Part shown: positions 17,156 through 24,848 of the stretch, one piece after another
Numbering within the stretch: the first letter of the stretch is position 1
How the letters are laid out: each line of letters opens with the position of its first letter
Source: Candidatus Gastranaerophilales bacterium
GTDB lineage: Bacteria > Cyanobacteriota > Vampirovibrionia > Gastranaerophilales > Gastranaerophilaceae
DNA length: 64,000 nt
Direction of reading: 5' to 3'
Assembly: GCA_944326685.1 (NCBI GenBank)
Contig: CALVEV010000029.1
Coordinates: 1 to 64,000 of the forward strand
Program-made: the position numbers and the translations under genes
Notes under the pieces: generated by a model
Seen by the model: the letters and a program-made list of their open reading frames with translations, nothing else
Databases searched by the model: none
Told to the model about the DNA's origin: nothing

Positions 17156-18226
17156 TTAATTGTACATTTTAAGTATTTCGGTTGTTGTTTTACCTTCATA
17201 AAAACCTTGCAACACCTTTTCAGAAACTTCACAATTAATATTAGCTTTATTATCTTTCGGCACAATCATTCCCATATCAATAACAACACCATTTACTAGG
17301 TTATTAGAATTATCATCTATATCATTATGAATTAATCCTATTTTATCAAGCCATTTTTTTAATTTTAAACTTTGAAAATTATCTGTTCTTGGTTTATCTA
17401 TAAATTCTACTAATTGCCAAGCTCCTTCAGGTGATTTGTATTGCCCTGTATTCTCGCCTAATATATTTGCCATGTATAATTTAGGGACATCAACTACACC
17501 TGCTTTATTAGCCTCATTCAATATTGCGACCTCTTCGATAATACCATTATTAAGTCCTAATCTTTTAGGTAATCTATTTGCATGCTTAAAACATATATTA
17601 TGCCCTTTATCATCAGTTAATTTATAGGCATTATTACTTCCACCTTGTCCAAGCCATGTAAATTTAAAAATTTTACCATTTATAGAAATTGTCCCTGATT
17701 TTTCCGGATAATTTTCAACAACAGCTGAATGTAATCTTGTAGGTAATTTATCAAGCTCGCTTAATAATGTTGTTTCATCCATACCTTTAAACATTTCAGG
17801 AATTTCATTTTTTATTAAAGCTCTGCCTGTTAAATGTTTTGTATTATTTCCTATAGTTGCATATCTAATTGACAAATCATACAAATTTTTGGCATTATAT
17901 TTCTTTTTTATTAAATTAAGATTTGGATTTTGAAATACTAAACCTTCACAATCTTTTACTGCATTCAATGTTTCTTTTACAATGTCTACATTTTTGAAAA
18001 TATTTACTTTATTTTTAACTCCTAATAAAATGGCAGTTGCTGCAGTTGCCGCGGTGGCCACAGTTGCAATCATAATTTTTTTTGTAGTATTTTGATTTTT
18101 TGTTGTTAAGGATAAGGTGTCTTTATTAGGTTCTATATCAACCACACTATGACTTTTTGTATTCCCTTTAAAATTACTGTTATATTTTTGTTTTTTGGAA
18201 TAAAAATTAGTTGAAATTATTTCCAT
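17156..18226 (-). CDS. Kinase-like-fold protein with N-terminal membrane anchor
   Basis: Start set at the MEIISTNFY methionine (18226), with AAGG seven bases upstream; the first in-frame Met lacks a site. The 356-residue protein has an Asn/Lys-rich N-terminus containing NFKGN and an Ala/Thr-rich hydrophobic segment (MIATVATAATAATAILLGV) near residues 50-70. A kinase-like domain follows: FTWLGQGGSNNAYKL (glycine loop), ICFKHAN (candidate lysine), EVAILNEANKAG (helix C glutamate), LVEFIDKP (hinge), LIHNDIDDNSNNLV (catalytic-loop-like HxD-x4-N) and VVIDMGM (DFG-like). This could be an active kinase or an effector-like pseudokinase. No close family recognised. Confidence 0.6.
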   Translation of the reverse strand: MEIISTNFYSKKQKYNSNFKGNTKSHSVVDIEPNKDTLSLTTKNQNTTKKIMIATVATAATAATAILLGVKNKVNIFKNVDIVKETLNAVKDCEGLVFQNPNLNLIKKKYNAKNLYDLSIRYATIGNNTKHLTGRALIKNEIPEMFKGMDETTLLSELDKLPTRLHSAVVENYPEKSGTISINGKIFKFTWLGQGGSNNAYKLTDDKGHNICFKHANRLPKRLGLNNGIIEEVAILNEANKAGVVDVPKLYMANILGENTGQYKSPEGAWQLVEFIDKPRTDNFQSLKLKKWLDKIGLIHNDIDDNSNNLVNGVVIDMGMIVPKDNKANINCEVSEKVLQGFYEGKTTTEILKMYN

Positions 18227-18389
18227 AAATAAGCCTTTATAAATTTCACACACATATAATAAATAAGTAAAATGCTCAAGAAAAATTCACTAATTATCAA
18301 AATATATTAAAACATTTTTACAAATATCTTGTATAAATGAAAATAGTCTTAGGTTGACAAATACTGAAAAATCATAAATAATAAAAACA

Positions 18390-18502
18390 TAGGGAAACGG
18401 CTCCAAGAATTGCCGTTCTTGAAACCGTTCTTCGCTCCCTATATGAACATCGAAATCAAATTTAAAATGTATCCTACTACTCTTAGGGTACATTTTATTT
18501 TT
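18390..18502 (+). ncRNA. Antisense RNA of element copy 2
   Basis: Predicted from promoter TTGACA-17-AATAAT. Starts near AGGGAAACGG (18391), folds a 5' hairpin (AAACGGCTCCAAGAAT / TGCCGTTCTTG... region), and would end at hairpin AAAATGTATCCTA / TAGGGTACATTTT followed by ATTTTTTT. Ends are estimates. Confidence 0.55.
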
Positions 18503-18514
18503 TTCTCTATTCAT
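18439..18514 (-). pseudogene. Peptide gene of element copy 2, frameshifted by one base in an A7 run
   Basis: The start (GGGGGTGATGCA then ATG at 18514) and the stop position match the other copies, but the length is 76 rather than 75 bases. The reading frame begins MNREK then leaves register at a run of seven A (plus-strand T run 18498-18504). Removing one A gives a 24-residue hydrophobic peptide ending GYILNLISMFI, like the siblings. As it stands the frame reads through into an unrelated 74-residue product (stop at 18290). It is either a disabled toxin or a slippage-controlled one. Confidence 0.65.
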
Positions 18515-18691
18515 TGCATCACCCCCTTTCAACCTTATTCTTCGCTATTCGTGTGTTGAGGGAGTAATAAAGAGCTTACCCTTTAATTTTTATTTTATCA
18601 TATCATATCTATTTTGCATATATTTTCTTCTATTTATAATAAGAGTATATTATGGTTGACAAATACTGAAAAATCGTAAATAATAAAAATG

Positions 18692-18808
18692 CAGGGTGAA
18701 GCCTTGTAAGAAGTGGATTTTCTTTAAAGGCTTTCTTCACACCCTACAACCAAATAATGATAATTCTTAAAACCGCTATAATTACCGTTATAGTGGTTTT
18801 TATCACTT
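18692..18808 (+). ncRNA. Antisense RNA of element copy 3
   Basis: Starts near AGGGTGAAGCC (18693) below TTGACA-17-AATAAT. The 5' part forms GTGAAG...CTTCAC-type pairing (18696-18740). Ends at stem AAAACCGCTATAA / TTATAGTGGTTTT followed by TTATCACTTTTTG. Overlaps most of the peptide gene on the other strand. Confidence 0.6.
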
Positions 18809-18818
18809 TTTGAATCAT
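18744..18818 (-). CDS. 24-residue hydrophobic peptide, element copy 3 (candidate type I toxin)
   Basis: AAAGGAGG is followed by ATG at 18818. The peptide begins MIQKVIKTTITVIIAVLR and ends in an Ile-rich stretch with Trp near the C-terminus: two or three basic residues, then a single membrane-spanning helix. The 75-base length is the same as in copies 5 and 6. The stop codon TAG leads directly into AGGGTGTG, which can pair back to the mRNA 5' end. Confidence 0.7.
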   Translation of the reverse strand: MIQKVIKTTITVIIAVLRIIIIWL

Positions 18819-18958
18819 AGTGATTGCCTCCTTTCTTGACCGATTTCTTCAAAAATTCGTGTGCCAAGTGGAAGCGTGTGCTTACCCTGCAAATTTATTT
18901 TATCATATTATATTAATTTTGCATATATTTTCTGTTTTTATATATATTTATTTTTTGA

Positions 18959-18964
18959 TATAAT
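18959..18964 (+). promoter_or_regulatory. Extended -10 of the response regulator gene (leaderless)
   Basis: TGATATAAT (extended -10) ends six bases before the ATG at 18971, placing the transcript start at or next to the start codon. Confidence 0.65.
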
Positions 18965-18970
18965 ACTTGT

Positions 18971-19366
18971 ATGAAAATACTTATTGTTGATGATATGGCA
19001 GCTTGGAGAGAGTTCCATAAAAATATTTTAGAAGAACTTTTTATTGAATTGGATAAAACCGATTATTCTATCGATTTAGCAAACTATGCCAGAGAAGGTT
19101 TAGATAAAATTTATGAAAATTCTGCAAATCCCTATGATTTAATAATTACTGATTTGCAAATGGAAGATGAATTCTCACCTAAATACGCAGGAGAATGGCT
19201 TATTGAACAAATCCAAAACATGCCGGCATATAAGAAAAGTAGAATTATAATTTCATCAGGAACATTTAATATAAAAACTATTGCAGAAAATTATAATGTG
19301 GAATATATGCCTAAAAGAATTGCTTGCAGTGATATAAACGGTTATAAAGAATTTTTGAAAGGATAA
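18971..19366 (+). CDS. Single-domain response regulator (CheY-like receiver)
   Basis: A 131-residue receiver domain without an output domain. MKILIVDDMAAW supplies the acidic pair, LIITDLQMED the phosphorylated Asp, IISSGT the Thr/Ser switch position, and YMPKRIA the conserved Lys. The insertion EDEFSPKYAGEW after the phospho-site strand is longer than in CheY. No cognate kinase is adjacent; a histidine kinase lies at 25465. The stop is one base before anmK, so they may be co-transcribed. Confidence 0.85.
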   Translation: MKILIVDDMAAWREFHKNILEELFIELDKTDYSIDLANYAREGLDKIYENSANPYDLIITDLQMEDEFSPKYAGEWLIEQIQNMPAYKKSRIIISSGTFNIKTIAENYNVEYMPKRIACSDINGYKEFLKG

Positions 19367-19367
19367 T

Positions 19368-20489
19368 ATGGAAGAAAAAGAACCTAAAAAAATAATAGGT
19401 CTTATGTCAGGAACATCTTGTGATTCAATAGATGCGGGTTTATGTATTGTAAACCCTGATTTATCTTGCGAACTTATTCAGGGGATTAATTATAAATATC
19501 CTCCACATATCCAAGCAAAAATTTTCCAAGCATTCTCTCAAGAAATCTCTTTAAAAGAATTATGTCAGCTTAATTTTGCAATAGGAGAATGTTTCGCTGA
19601 AGCTGCAAATGTACTTATTGCAGAACATGGAAAACCTGATTTGATATCAAGTCACGGTCAAACAGTTTATCATTTTCCTTATGATGAAAAAATTGATAAT
19701 ATCAATTTAAAAAGCACATTACAAATTGGAGACAGTTCAGTAATTGCAGCAAAAACAGGATGCTTAACTGTATCAAATTTTAGAGAAGCAGACATCGCTC
19801 ACGGAGGACAAGGCGCTCCTTTGGTTTGTTTTGCAGACCGTCAATGGTTTAAAAATGCAGCTGTCCAAAACATCGGTGGAATCTCAAATGTAACTGTTGT
19901 TTCAGATGATTGCCTCCCATTTGGATTTGATACAGGTTGCGGAAACATTATGATTGATTACTGTGTTAAAAAATTCTTTAATCAACCTTATGACAAAGAT
20001 GGAGAAATCGCTAAGAGCGGAACAATATCTGAAAGTTGGCTCAACTGTCTTTTAGAAGATGAGTATTATTTCATCGCTCCTCCTAAAACAACAGGTAGAG
20101 AATATTTTTCACCTAAATATATCGAAAATATTTTGAAATTTGCACCAGAAAACCCTGAAGACATTATTGCCACATTAACTGCGCTTACTGCAAAAACAAT
20201 TGCGCAAGCATATGAAAGATTTGTTTATCCAAACGCACATATCAACGAAGTTATAATTGGTGGCGGTGGAGCTTATAATAAATATATGATGAAACTTTTA
20301 AGAAGTTATATCCCTAAACATATTGAACTTAAAACTCATGAAGATTATGGAATTTCTAATAATTTTAAAGAAGTTATGGCATTTGCTCTATTAGGTTATT
20401 GCAATTATTATAGAATCCCTAACAATGTTCCTTCATGTACAGGTGCTGACAAATCTGTAGTATTAGGCAAAATTTCTTATCCTAACTAA
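19368..20489 (+). CDS. anmK: Anhydro-N-acetylmuramic acid kinase
   Basis: Phosphorylates and opens 1,6-anhydro-MurNAc in peptidoglycan recycling. The 373 residues match the family. Motifs: IIGLMSGTSCDSIDAGLC (N-terminal phosphate loop), SSHGQTVYHFP, NFREADIAHGGQGAPLV, NIGGISNVTVV, FGFDTGCGNIMID and VIIGGGGAYNKYM. The Slt-type transglycosylase at 38112, which releases anhydro-muropeptides, and the NanE/ROK pair near 61-62 kb could belong to the same amino-sugar economy. Confidence 0.96.
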   Translation: MEEKEPKKIIGLMSGTSCDSIDAGLCIVNPDLSCELIQGINYKYPPHIQAKIFQAFSQEISLKELCQLNFAIGECFAEAANVLIAEHGKPDLISSHGQTVYHFPYDEKIDNINLKSTLQIGDSSVIAAKTGCLTVSNFREADIAHGGQGAPLVCFADRQWFKNAAVQNIGGISNVTVVSDDCLPFGFDTGCGNIMIDYCVKKFFNQPYDKDGEIAKSGTISESWLNCLLEDEYYFIAPPKTTGREYFSPKYIENILKFAPENPEDIIATLTALTAKTIAQAYERFVYPNAHINEVIIGGGGAYNKYMMKLLRSYIPKHIELKTHEDYGISNNFKEVMAFALLGYCNYYRIPNNVPSCTGADKSVVLGKISYPN

Positions 20490-20545
20490 TTTTTTAGTGA
20501 TATAATTTATTCAGGGATACAAATAAAAATAAAGGTATAAATATT

Positions 20546-21004
20546 ATGGGAATTAAGCCTTGGAATGAATATTTTATGGATTTAGCTAAAACTTGTGCAA
20601 CTCGCTCAAACTGTATTAGAGCGCATGTTGGTGCAGTTATTGTTGGACAAGATAAAAAAATTAAAGCCACAGGCTATAACGGAACACCTTCTGGAGTTGA
20701 ATCTTGTTATGAAAGAGGTGAATGTTTCAGAATAAAACATAATATCCCATCAGGAACAAGATACGAAACTTGTCGTTCAATCCACGCTGAACAAAATGCT
20801 ATAATTCAAGCGGGACAAGATAGATGTATGGGCGCATCTATGTATATCTATGGACACAATTTTATCTGTATCTTATGCAAAAGATTTATCGTTCAAGCAG
20901 GTATCAAAGAAGTTTTCCTTAAAAAAGACGATAACTCTGAAATTATCAGAGTTACTGTTGATGATATTAAAAGAGAGCTTGAAGAACAAGCTGAACTTAT
21001 TTAA
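20546..21004 (+). CDS. dCMP/cytidine deaminase family protein (ComEB-like)
   Basis: A 152-residue zinc deaminase. CRSIHAEQNAIIQAG provides the HAE zinc/proton-shuttle motif and FICILCKRFIVQAGI the paired cysteines (CxxC). The N-terminal CATRSNCIRAHVGAVIV and YNGTPSG are typical of dCMP deaminases, which supply dUMP for thymidylate synthesis. The usual proline before CxxC is replaced by Ile, a small deviation. The stop codon touches the stop of the convergent CHAP gene with no spacer. Confidence 0.87.
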   Translation: MGIKPWNEYFMDLAKTCATRSNCIRAHVGAVIVGQDKKIKATGYNGTPSGVESCYERGECFRIKHNIPSGTRYETCRSIHAEQNAIIQAGQDRCMGASMYIYGHNFICILCKRFIVQAGIKEVFLKKDDNSEIIRVTVDDIKRELEEQAELI

Positions 21005-21967
21005 TTATTTAATAATCTCTTGTGTATCAATATATCCAGCATAACCAAATGATGCTAGATTTTCTGCTGTATAGGTTTTTCTAATTAATCCATCTCGTTT
21101 ATTTACTTCTTTAAAATCTCCTATATCTTGTGCACCTATAATACCATCGGTCTGAGTTTTAACAATTTCTCTTTCTGCATTTTCTGTTAAAAACTCATTT
21201 GCATTCCCTTCTATTACGGTTATTGTCCCATCTTCATTTACGGACTCTAAAATACCAATATGACTAGAGTTTTTATTTTTAAATTCTCGATTAGGAAGCT
21301 CTGCAACATATGATGATTTCCAAATAACAAAGTCTCCTTCTTTCATTTTTTTAAATTGTTCCTTTATTTGAACTGCTCGTTGCTTACGTTCCAATTTATA
21401 ATTAGATACTGTTGCGGTATTTGTTTCTATCGGATGATAATAACCTTTATTTCTTGCCCAATTAATATATTGTTGAACTGACATTTTATGACCGCCAATA
21501 TTCATCCCTGCTTCCTCTGATAAATGACTCACAGCATGCGCACACCATTGGTGATTTGGATTACCATATTTACCTATGAAATGCATTTGCGTCTTATCCT
21601 TTTCAGATTGTGGCAGTTTTGGATATTCTTTATTGCTTACCTCTTGATAACCTAAATGATTTTGAGCTATATCCAATAATTTTGTTTTATGTTGAGTTTT
21701 ATACATTAATGATTGTGTTTTAGATTCAAATGGTTTTTTTTCACTTCCGACTTTAGGAATTGCTATTTTTTCTTGATTTGTAGGAGATAAATCTAAACTA
21801 ATATTATTCTTCCATATAAAAGGAAATAATTTATCATTTTTTTGAGATTTACTAAAATCAAATAATGGAACATCAAAAGTTTTTTTTAATAAACTGTTCT
21901 TTGTTCTATCATATTGCATATTCATATTTACACCCGGCAAATAAACCGAATCATAATATTTACCCAT
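21005..21967 (-). CDS. CHAP-domain peptidoglycan hydrolase-like protein
   Basis: A 320-residue protein. The first roughly 100 residues are Lys/Ser/Asn-rich and unrecognised. From about residue 95 there is a CHAP-type cysteine peptidase/amidase: LLDIAQNHLGYQEV, then QWCAHAVSHLSEEAG (catalytic Cys), then SSHIGILESVNEDGTITVIEGNAN (catalytic His and polar residue). No standard signal peptide is visible, so export would need another route. Alternatively it acts inside the cell or in a phage-like context. Likely cleaves peptide crosslinks or the amide bond of peptidoglycan. Confidence 0.78.
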   Translation of the reverse strand: MGKYYDSVYLPGVNMNMQYDRTKNSLLKKTFDVPLFDFSKSQKNDKLFPFIWKNNISLDLSPTNQEKIAIPKVGSEKKPFESKTQSLMYKTQHKTKLLDIAQNHLGYQEVSNKEYPKLPQSEKDKTQMHFIGKYGNPNHQWCAHAVSHLSEEAGMNIGGHKMSVQQYINWARNKGYYHPIETNTATVSNYKLERKQRAVQIKEQFKKMKEGDFVIWKSSYVAELPNREFKNKNSSHIGILESVNEDGTITVIEGNANEFLTENAEREIVKTQTDGIIGAQDIGDFKEVNKRDGLIRKTYTAENLASFGYAGYIDTQEIIK

Positions 21968-22108
21968 AATAATCCCCTGTATTATTATTAAGTATTTTTT
22001 TAGTTAAAAATTGATTAATTTTCTAAAAAAATTTAAAAAATTTAATAAAATCATATTTTATGGAAAATATGTTAAAAAAATATCACAAATTAGAATTATT
22101 ATATTAAT

Positions 22109-22327
22109 ATGAATAAAGTTTATCATATTACAGAAAGAGAATTTGAAGTTCTTAAATTATTAATTCAAGGATATTCTAATCCTCAAATCGCAGAAAAACT
22201 TAATATTACAGTACATACTGTTAAAGCACATATTTCATCTATATATGAAAAAACAGGAGTAAATTCTAGGGTAAATCTTACAGTATTAGCCTGTTCTTAT
22301 GGCGTAAATAATAATTTAACTGCATAA
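22109..22327 (+). CDS. LuxR/FixJ-type HTH protein, HTH domain only
   Basis: The 72-residue product is almost exactly one GerE/LuxR helix-turn-helix: ITEREFEVLKLLIQGYSNPQIAEKLNITVHTVKAHISSIYEKTG. There is no receiver or ligand-binding domain. Such stand-alone HTH proteins occur in cyanobacteria and relatives. TATTAT ends six bases before ATG, suggesting a leaderless mRNA. Target genes unknown. Confidence 0.88.
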   Translation: MNKVYHITEREFEVLKLLIQGYSNPQIAEKLNITVHTVKAHISSIYEKTGVNSRVNLTVLACSYGVNNNLTA

Positions 22328-22368
22328 TTTAATATTTTGTTTTAGTTAAATTAGAGTATAATATATTT

Positions 22369-22716
22369 ATGCTTCCTAAAAACTATAGATTGAAAAATAA
22401 ATATGCTTTTACAGCAACATATAAAATACAAAATTCCTTTTATAAAAATGGAATAATAATGTTTGTTGGGAAAAAATCTGAAAACACTAACTACACTAAA
22501 ATCGGTTTTGTTGTTAGTAAAAAAACGCATAAACGTGCTGTTAAAAGAAACCGTTTAAAAAGATTAATGAGAGAATCTGTTAGATTAATAATTAAAGATA
22601 AGTTTGATTTCAAAAATACTCAATCAATTATATTTGTCGGAAAATCTCAAGCATTAGGAAAATCGTTTGACGAAATTGATAACTCCATTAAATTATTATT
22701 AAAGGAGATTAACTAA
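22369..22716 (+). CDS. rnpA: Ribonuclease P protein component
   Basis: The 115-residue basic protein helps RNase P RNA process tRNA 5' ends. Features: an N-terminal aromatic cleft (YRLKNKYAFTATYK), FVVSKKTHKRAVKRNRLKRLMRE (the RNR signature with adjacent KR residues), and a C-terminal helix. TATAAT lies six bases before ATG (leaderless). The usual upstream partner rpmH is absent; a LuxR-type gene occupies that position. The last base of the stop codon is the first base of the next ATG. Confidence 0.93.
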   Translation: MLPKNYRLKNKYAFTATYKIQNSFYKNGIIMFVGKKSENTNYTKIGFVVSKKTHKRAVKRNRLKRLMRESVRLIIKDKFDFKNTQSIIFVGKSQALGKSFDEIDNSIKLLLKEIN

Positions 22717-23306
22717 TGCCAATGATTGAAAGGGCTACACCGCCCAATGTTAGAATTAATGATGAAACCAAACTTTATCCTAGATACCCATCAGGACTTT
22801 TAGAAAATCAAGATCCATTATATCGTTACGGGTATTCTGATTCAAAACATCCGATTCTTAGAATTGTTGACTACATAACAGATTACAACGGACATTATCT
22901 AAAGCCTGGCATGTATGAATTAGCTCTCAGTGATGATAAAGAATTTTTATTAATAATTCAATCAGGAGAACTTATGGCTGTTATTCCTGTATTCAAGCTT
23001 GCTGAAAACCAAGCAGAAGTTGAAAAATACAAAAAAGAACGAGATATGAATACAGGTAAAATCAAATACAAACCTGAAAAAACACGTTTTCAAGAACGAT
23101 TGCAAAAAGTTTTACAAAGAAAATACGCAGAAGATGCTATCACACCTGAGCCAGAAGAATATGTTTACCAAAATGCAACAATAGAATACATTCCTGAAGG
23201 TGGATACTATCTAGTCACTTATGAAAATGGAATGTATAGAGCTTGGGGAGCAATTAAAACCCGTTCAGGACTAGGGAAAAATCCTCCTAGTGATATTAGA
23301 AATTAA
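22716..23306 (+). CDS. Conserved-looking protein coupled to rnpA, function unknown
   Basis: A 196-residue hydrophilic protein with GGAG seven bases before ATG, inside the rnpA 3' end; one-base overlap (TAATG) indicates coupled translation. The first part is Pro-rich (MIERATPPNVRINDETKLYPRYPSG). The middle has a beta-rich stretch, LKPGMYELALSDDKEFLLIIQSGELMAVIPVF, and a basic helical linker follows. No signal peptide or TM segment. Not YidD or YidC, which usually follow rnpA. Confidence 0.7.
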   Translation: MPMIERATPPNVRINDETKLYPRYPSGLLENQDPLYRYGYSDSKHPILRIVDYITDYNGHYLKPGMYELALSDDKEFLLIIQSGELMAVIPVFKLAENQAEVEKYKKERDMNTGKIKYKPEKTRFQERLQKVLQRKYAEDAITPEPEEYVYQNATIEYIPEGGYYLVTYENGMYRAWGAIKTRSGLGKNPPSDIRN

Positions 23307-23413
23307 CAACAATAAATGAACAGAAGTTTGGCGATAACAACTGTATATTGCAAACTTAACAATACTCCATAAGCCAAACAGGAATTTAAACATAACATGA
23401 TTACGTGCGTAGC

Positions 23414-23440
23414 ACAAAAAAAAGACCCAAAATGGGTCTG
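23414..23440 (-). terminator. Terminator for the 51-residue gene (minus strand)
   Basis: Stem AGACCC-aaaa-GGGTCT with the T-run on the minus strand (plus-strand A8 at 23416-23423). Confidence 0.7.
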
Positions 23441-23514
23441 AAAATTAAGTTAGTGGGAATTAAGTTGAGTTAAGTTAAGTTATATCTGTCCTTTAACCCA
23501 AACACAACTCCTGT

Positions 23515-23670
23515 CTACAGATTAAATTTTGTTCGATTGTTTAATGCCAATATTCTCATCTCTTCAAATAAAATACTGCTTTGATCTGTTGGCTCTGCAT
23601 CAAGCTTTTTAAATTCTTCAGATATTTCATTTGCTTTTGCATTAATATCATAGATGTTCAATACTGCCAT
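23515..23670 (-). CDS. 51-residue acidic small protein
   Basis: ATG (23670) follows AGGTGAGAGCA, a good ribosome-binding site. The product begins MAVLNIYDINAKANEISEEF and is helical and acidic, with no cysteines or TM segment. It has its own minus-strand promoter region (around 23733-23762) and its own terminator (23414-23440), which supports a real, separately regulated gene. Function unknown. Confidence 0.65.
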   Translation of the reverse strand: MAVLNIYDINAKANEISEEFKKLDAEPTDQSSILFEEMRILALNNRTKFNL

Positions 23671-23732
23671 TGCTCTCACCTGCGATTCTTCTTAGTTTCT
23701 CTCTCTTAATATCTCTTGTGTTTATTTAATGC

Positions 23733-23757
23733 TTACATATATATAAAGTATATACTC
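23733..23757 (-). promoter_or_regulatory. Promoter-like block shared exactly with 44671-44695
   Basis: Twenty-five identical bases occur here and at 44671-44695, read on the minus strand as GAGTATATACTTTATATATA and onward. Here TTGAGA-17-TATATA would be the -35/-10 pair for the 51-residue gene. Confidence 0.5.
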
Positions 23758-23861
23758 AACTCTCAATTTCACGAGTTGAATTTTTTGTAATAATTGTTTA
23801 CAAAAAAGGTTCTATGCCAGTTATTGCAAAGAACCTTTTATTTTATTCTATTTTTTATTAA

Positions 23862-24746
23862 CTATTTTACGCTTACTAAATCATGCATAATGATGTTTCT
23901 AATGTAACTGTAATAAGGATTATTTCCGTATTTTTCGATTCTGTTTAATAAATCAGGAGCAGAAATAAAGCCTTGGTTATATGCTATTTCTTCTAAGCAA
24001 GAAATTTTTGCACCAGTATTTAATTCCATTGAATTTACGAAATTACTTGCCTGCAACATTGAATCATGAGTTCCTGTATCTAACCAAGCGAATCCACGAC
24101 CTAGAATTTCTACATTTAACATCCCACGTTCTAAATACATTTTATTCAAATCTGTAATTTCTAATTCCCCTCTATCTGATGGCATTAATTGTTTTGCAAA
24201 ATCACATACATTTGAATCGTAGAAATATAAACCTGTTACTGCATAACTTGATTTTGGATTTTTTGGTTTTTCTTCTAATGAAATAGCTTTTTTATTTTTA
24301 TCAAATTCAATAACACCAAATCTTTCAGGATCTTTAACCAAATATCCGAATACAGTTGCACCGTGATTTGATGTTATTGCTTCCTTCATCATTGTTGAGA
24401 ACCCGTGACCGTGGAATATATTATCACCTAGTATCAACGCAACATCTTCACCATTAATAAAATCTTCGGCAATAATGAAAGCATCTGCTATACCATTTTG
24501 AATATATTGAATTTTATATGATAACTTGATACCAAATTGAGAACCATCTCCTAATACTTTTACAAAGTTATCATAATCTGTTTCGTTAGTAATAATTAAA
24601 ATATCTCTTATCCCTGCTAACATCAAAGTTGACAATGGATAATAAATCATTGGTTTATCATATATTGGTAATAAAATTTTTGAAATCGGTTGTGATGCCG
24701 GGTATAACCTTGTTCCTGCACCTGCTGCTAATATGATACCTTTCAT
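23862..24746 (-). CDS. rmlA: Glucose-1-phosphate thymidylyltransferase
   Basis: Makes dTDP-glucose from dTTP and glucose-1-phosphate, the first step to dTDP-rhamnose and other 6-deoxysugars. The 294 residues have the nucleotidyltransferase start GIILAAGAGTRLYP, the sugar-binding segment LILGDNIFHGHGF, EEKPKNPKSSYAVTGLYFYD and GRGFAWLDTGTHDSMLQAS, all diagnostic for RmlA. AAGGAG precedes the ATG at 24746. RmlB, C and D are not adjacent, and the gene is divergent from a GtrA-like gene. It may feed the glycan cassette at 1-6.5 kb. Confidence 0.96.
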   Translation of the reverse strand: MKGIILAAGAGTRLYPASQPISKILLPIYDKPMIYYPLSTLMLAGIRDILIITNETDYDNFVKVLGDGSQFGIKLSYKIQYIQNGIADAFIIAEDFINGEDVALILGDNIFHGHGFSTMMKEAITSNHGATVFGYLVKDPERFGVIEFDKNKKAISLEEKPKNPKSSYAVTGLYFYDSNVCDFAKQLMPSDRGELEITDLNKMYLERGMLNVEILGRGFAWLDTGTHDSMLQASNFVNSMELNTGAKISCLEEIAYNQGFISAPDLLNRIEKYGNNPYYSYIRNIIMHDLVSVK

Positions 24747-24848
24747 TAAATAACTCCTTAATATAAATTGATTGAGAATATTATAACATTAATTATACTA
24801 TCCTGTAAATTGTTTAAGAAATATATTCATTGTATAATAAATAATGCT

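Larger units (their letters stand above)
18354..18620 (-). repeat. Repeated antisense-regulated peptide element, copy 2 (frameshifted)
   Basis: Sense direction is minus: weak -35 TATGCA, 17-base spacer, -10 TAAAAT (18620-18592), RNA start AGGGTAAGC near 18583, CTCCC able to pair with the GGGGG of the ribosome-binding site. The internal hairpin is 18464-18496. The opposing plus-strand promoter TTGACA-17-AATAAT (18354-18382) is close to consensus. Copies 2 and 3 lie head to tail about 36 bases apart. Confidence 0.75.
18656..18925 (-). repeat. Repeated antisense-regulated peptide element, copy 3
   Basis: Sense direction is minus: TATGCA-17-TAAAAT (18925-18897), RNA start AGGGTAAGC near 18888, 5' CACAC complementary to 3' GTGTG next to the stop codon, internal hairpin 18769-18800. 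The opposing plus-strand promoter TTGACA-17-AATAAT (18656-18684) shares an almost identical sequence with copy 2, so these two are recent duplicates. Confidence 0.78.

Noticed and set aside
18290-18532. 80-codon minus-strand frame taken as a gene
   Set aside because: It is the read-through of the frameshifted copy 2 peptide gene and runs across its antisense promoter; the element structure explains the sequence better.
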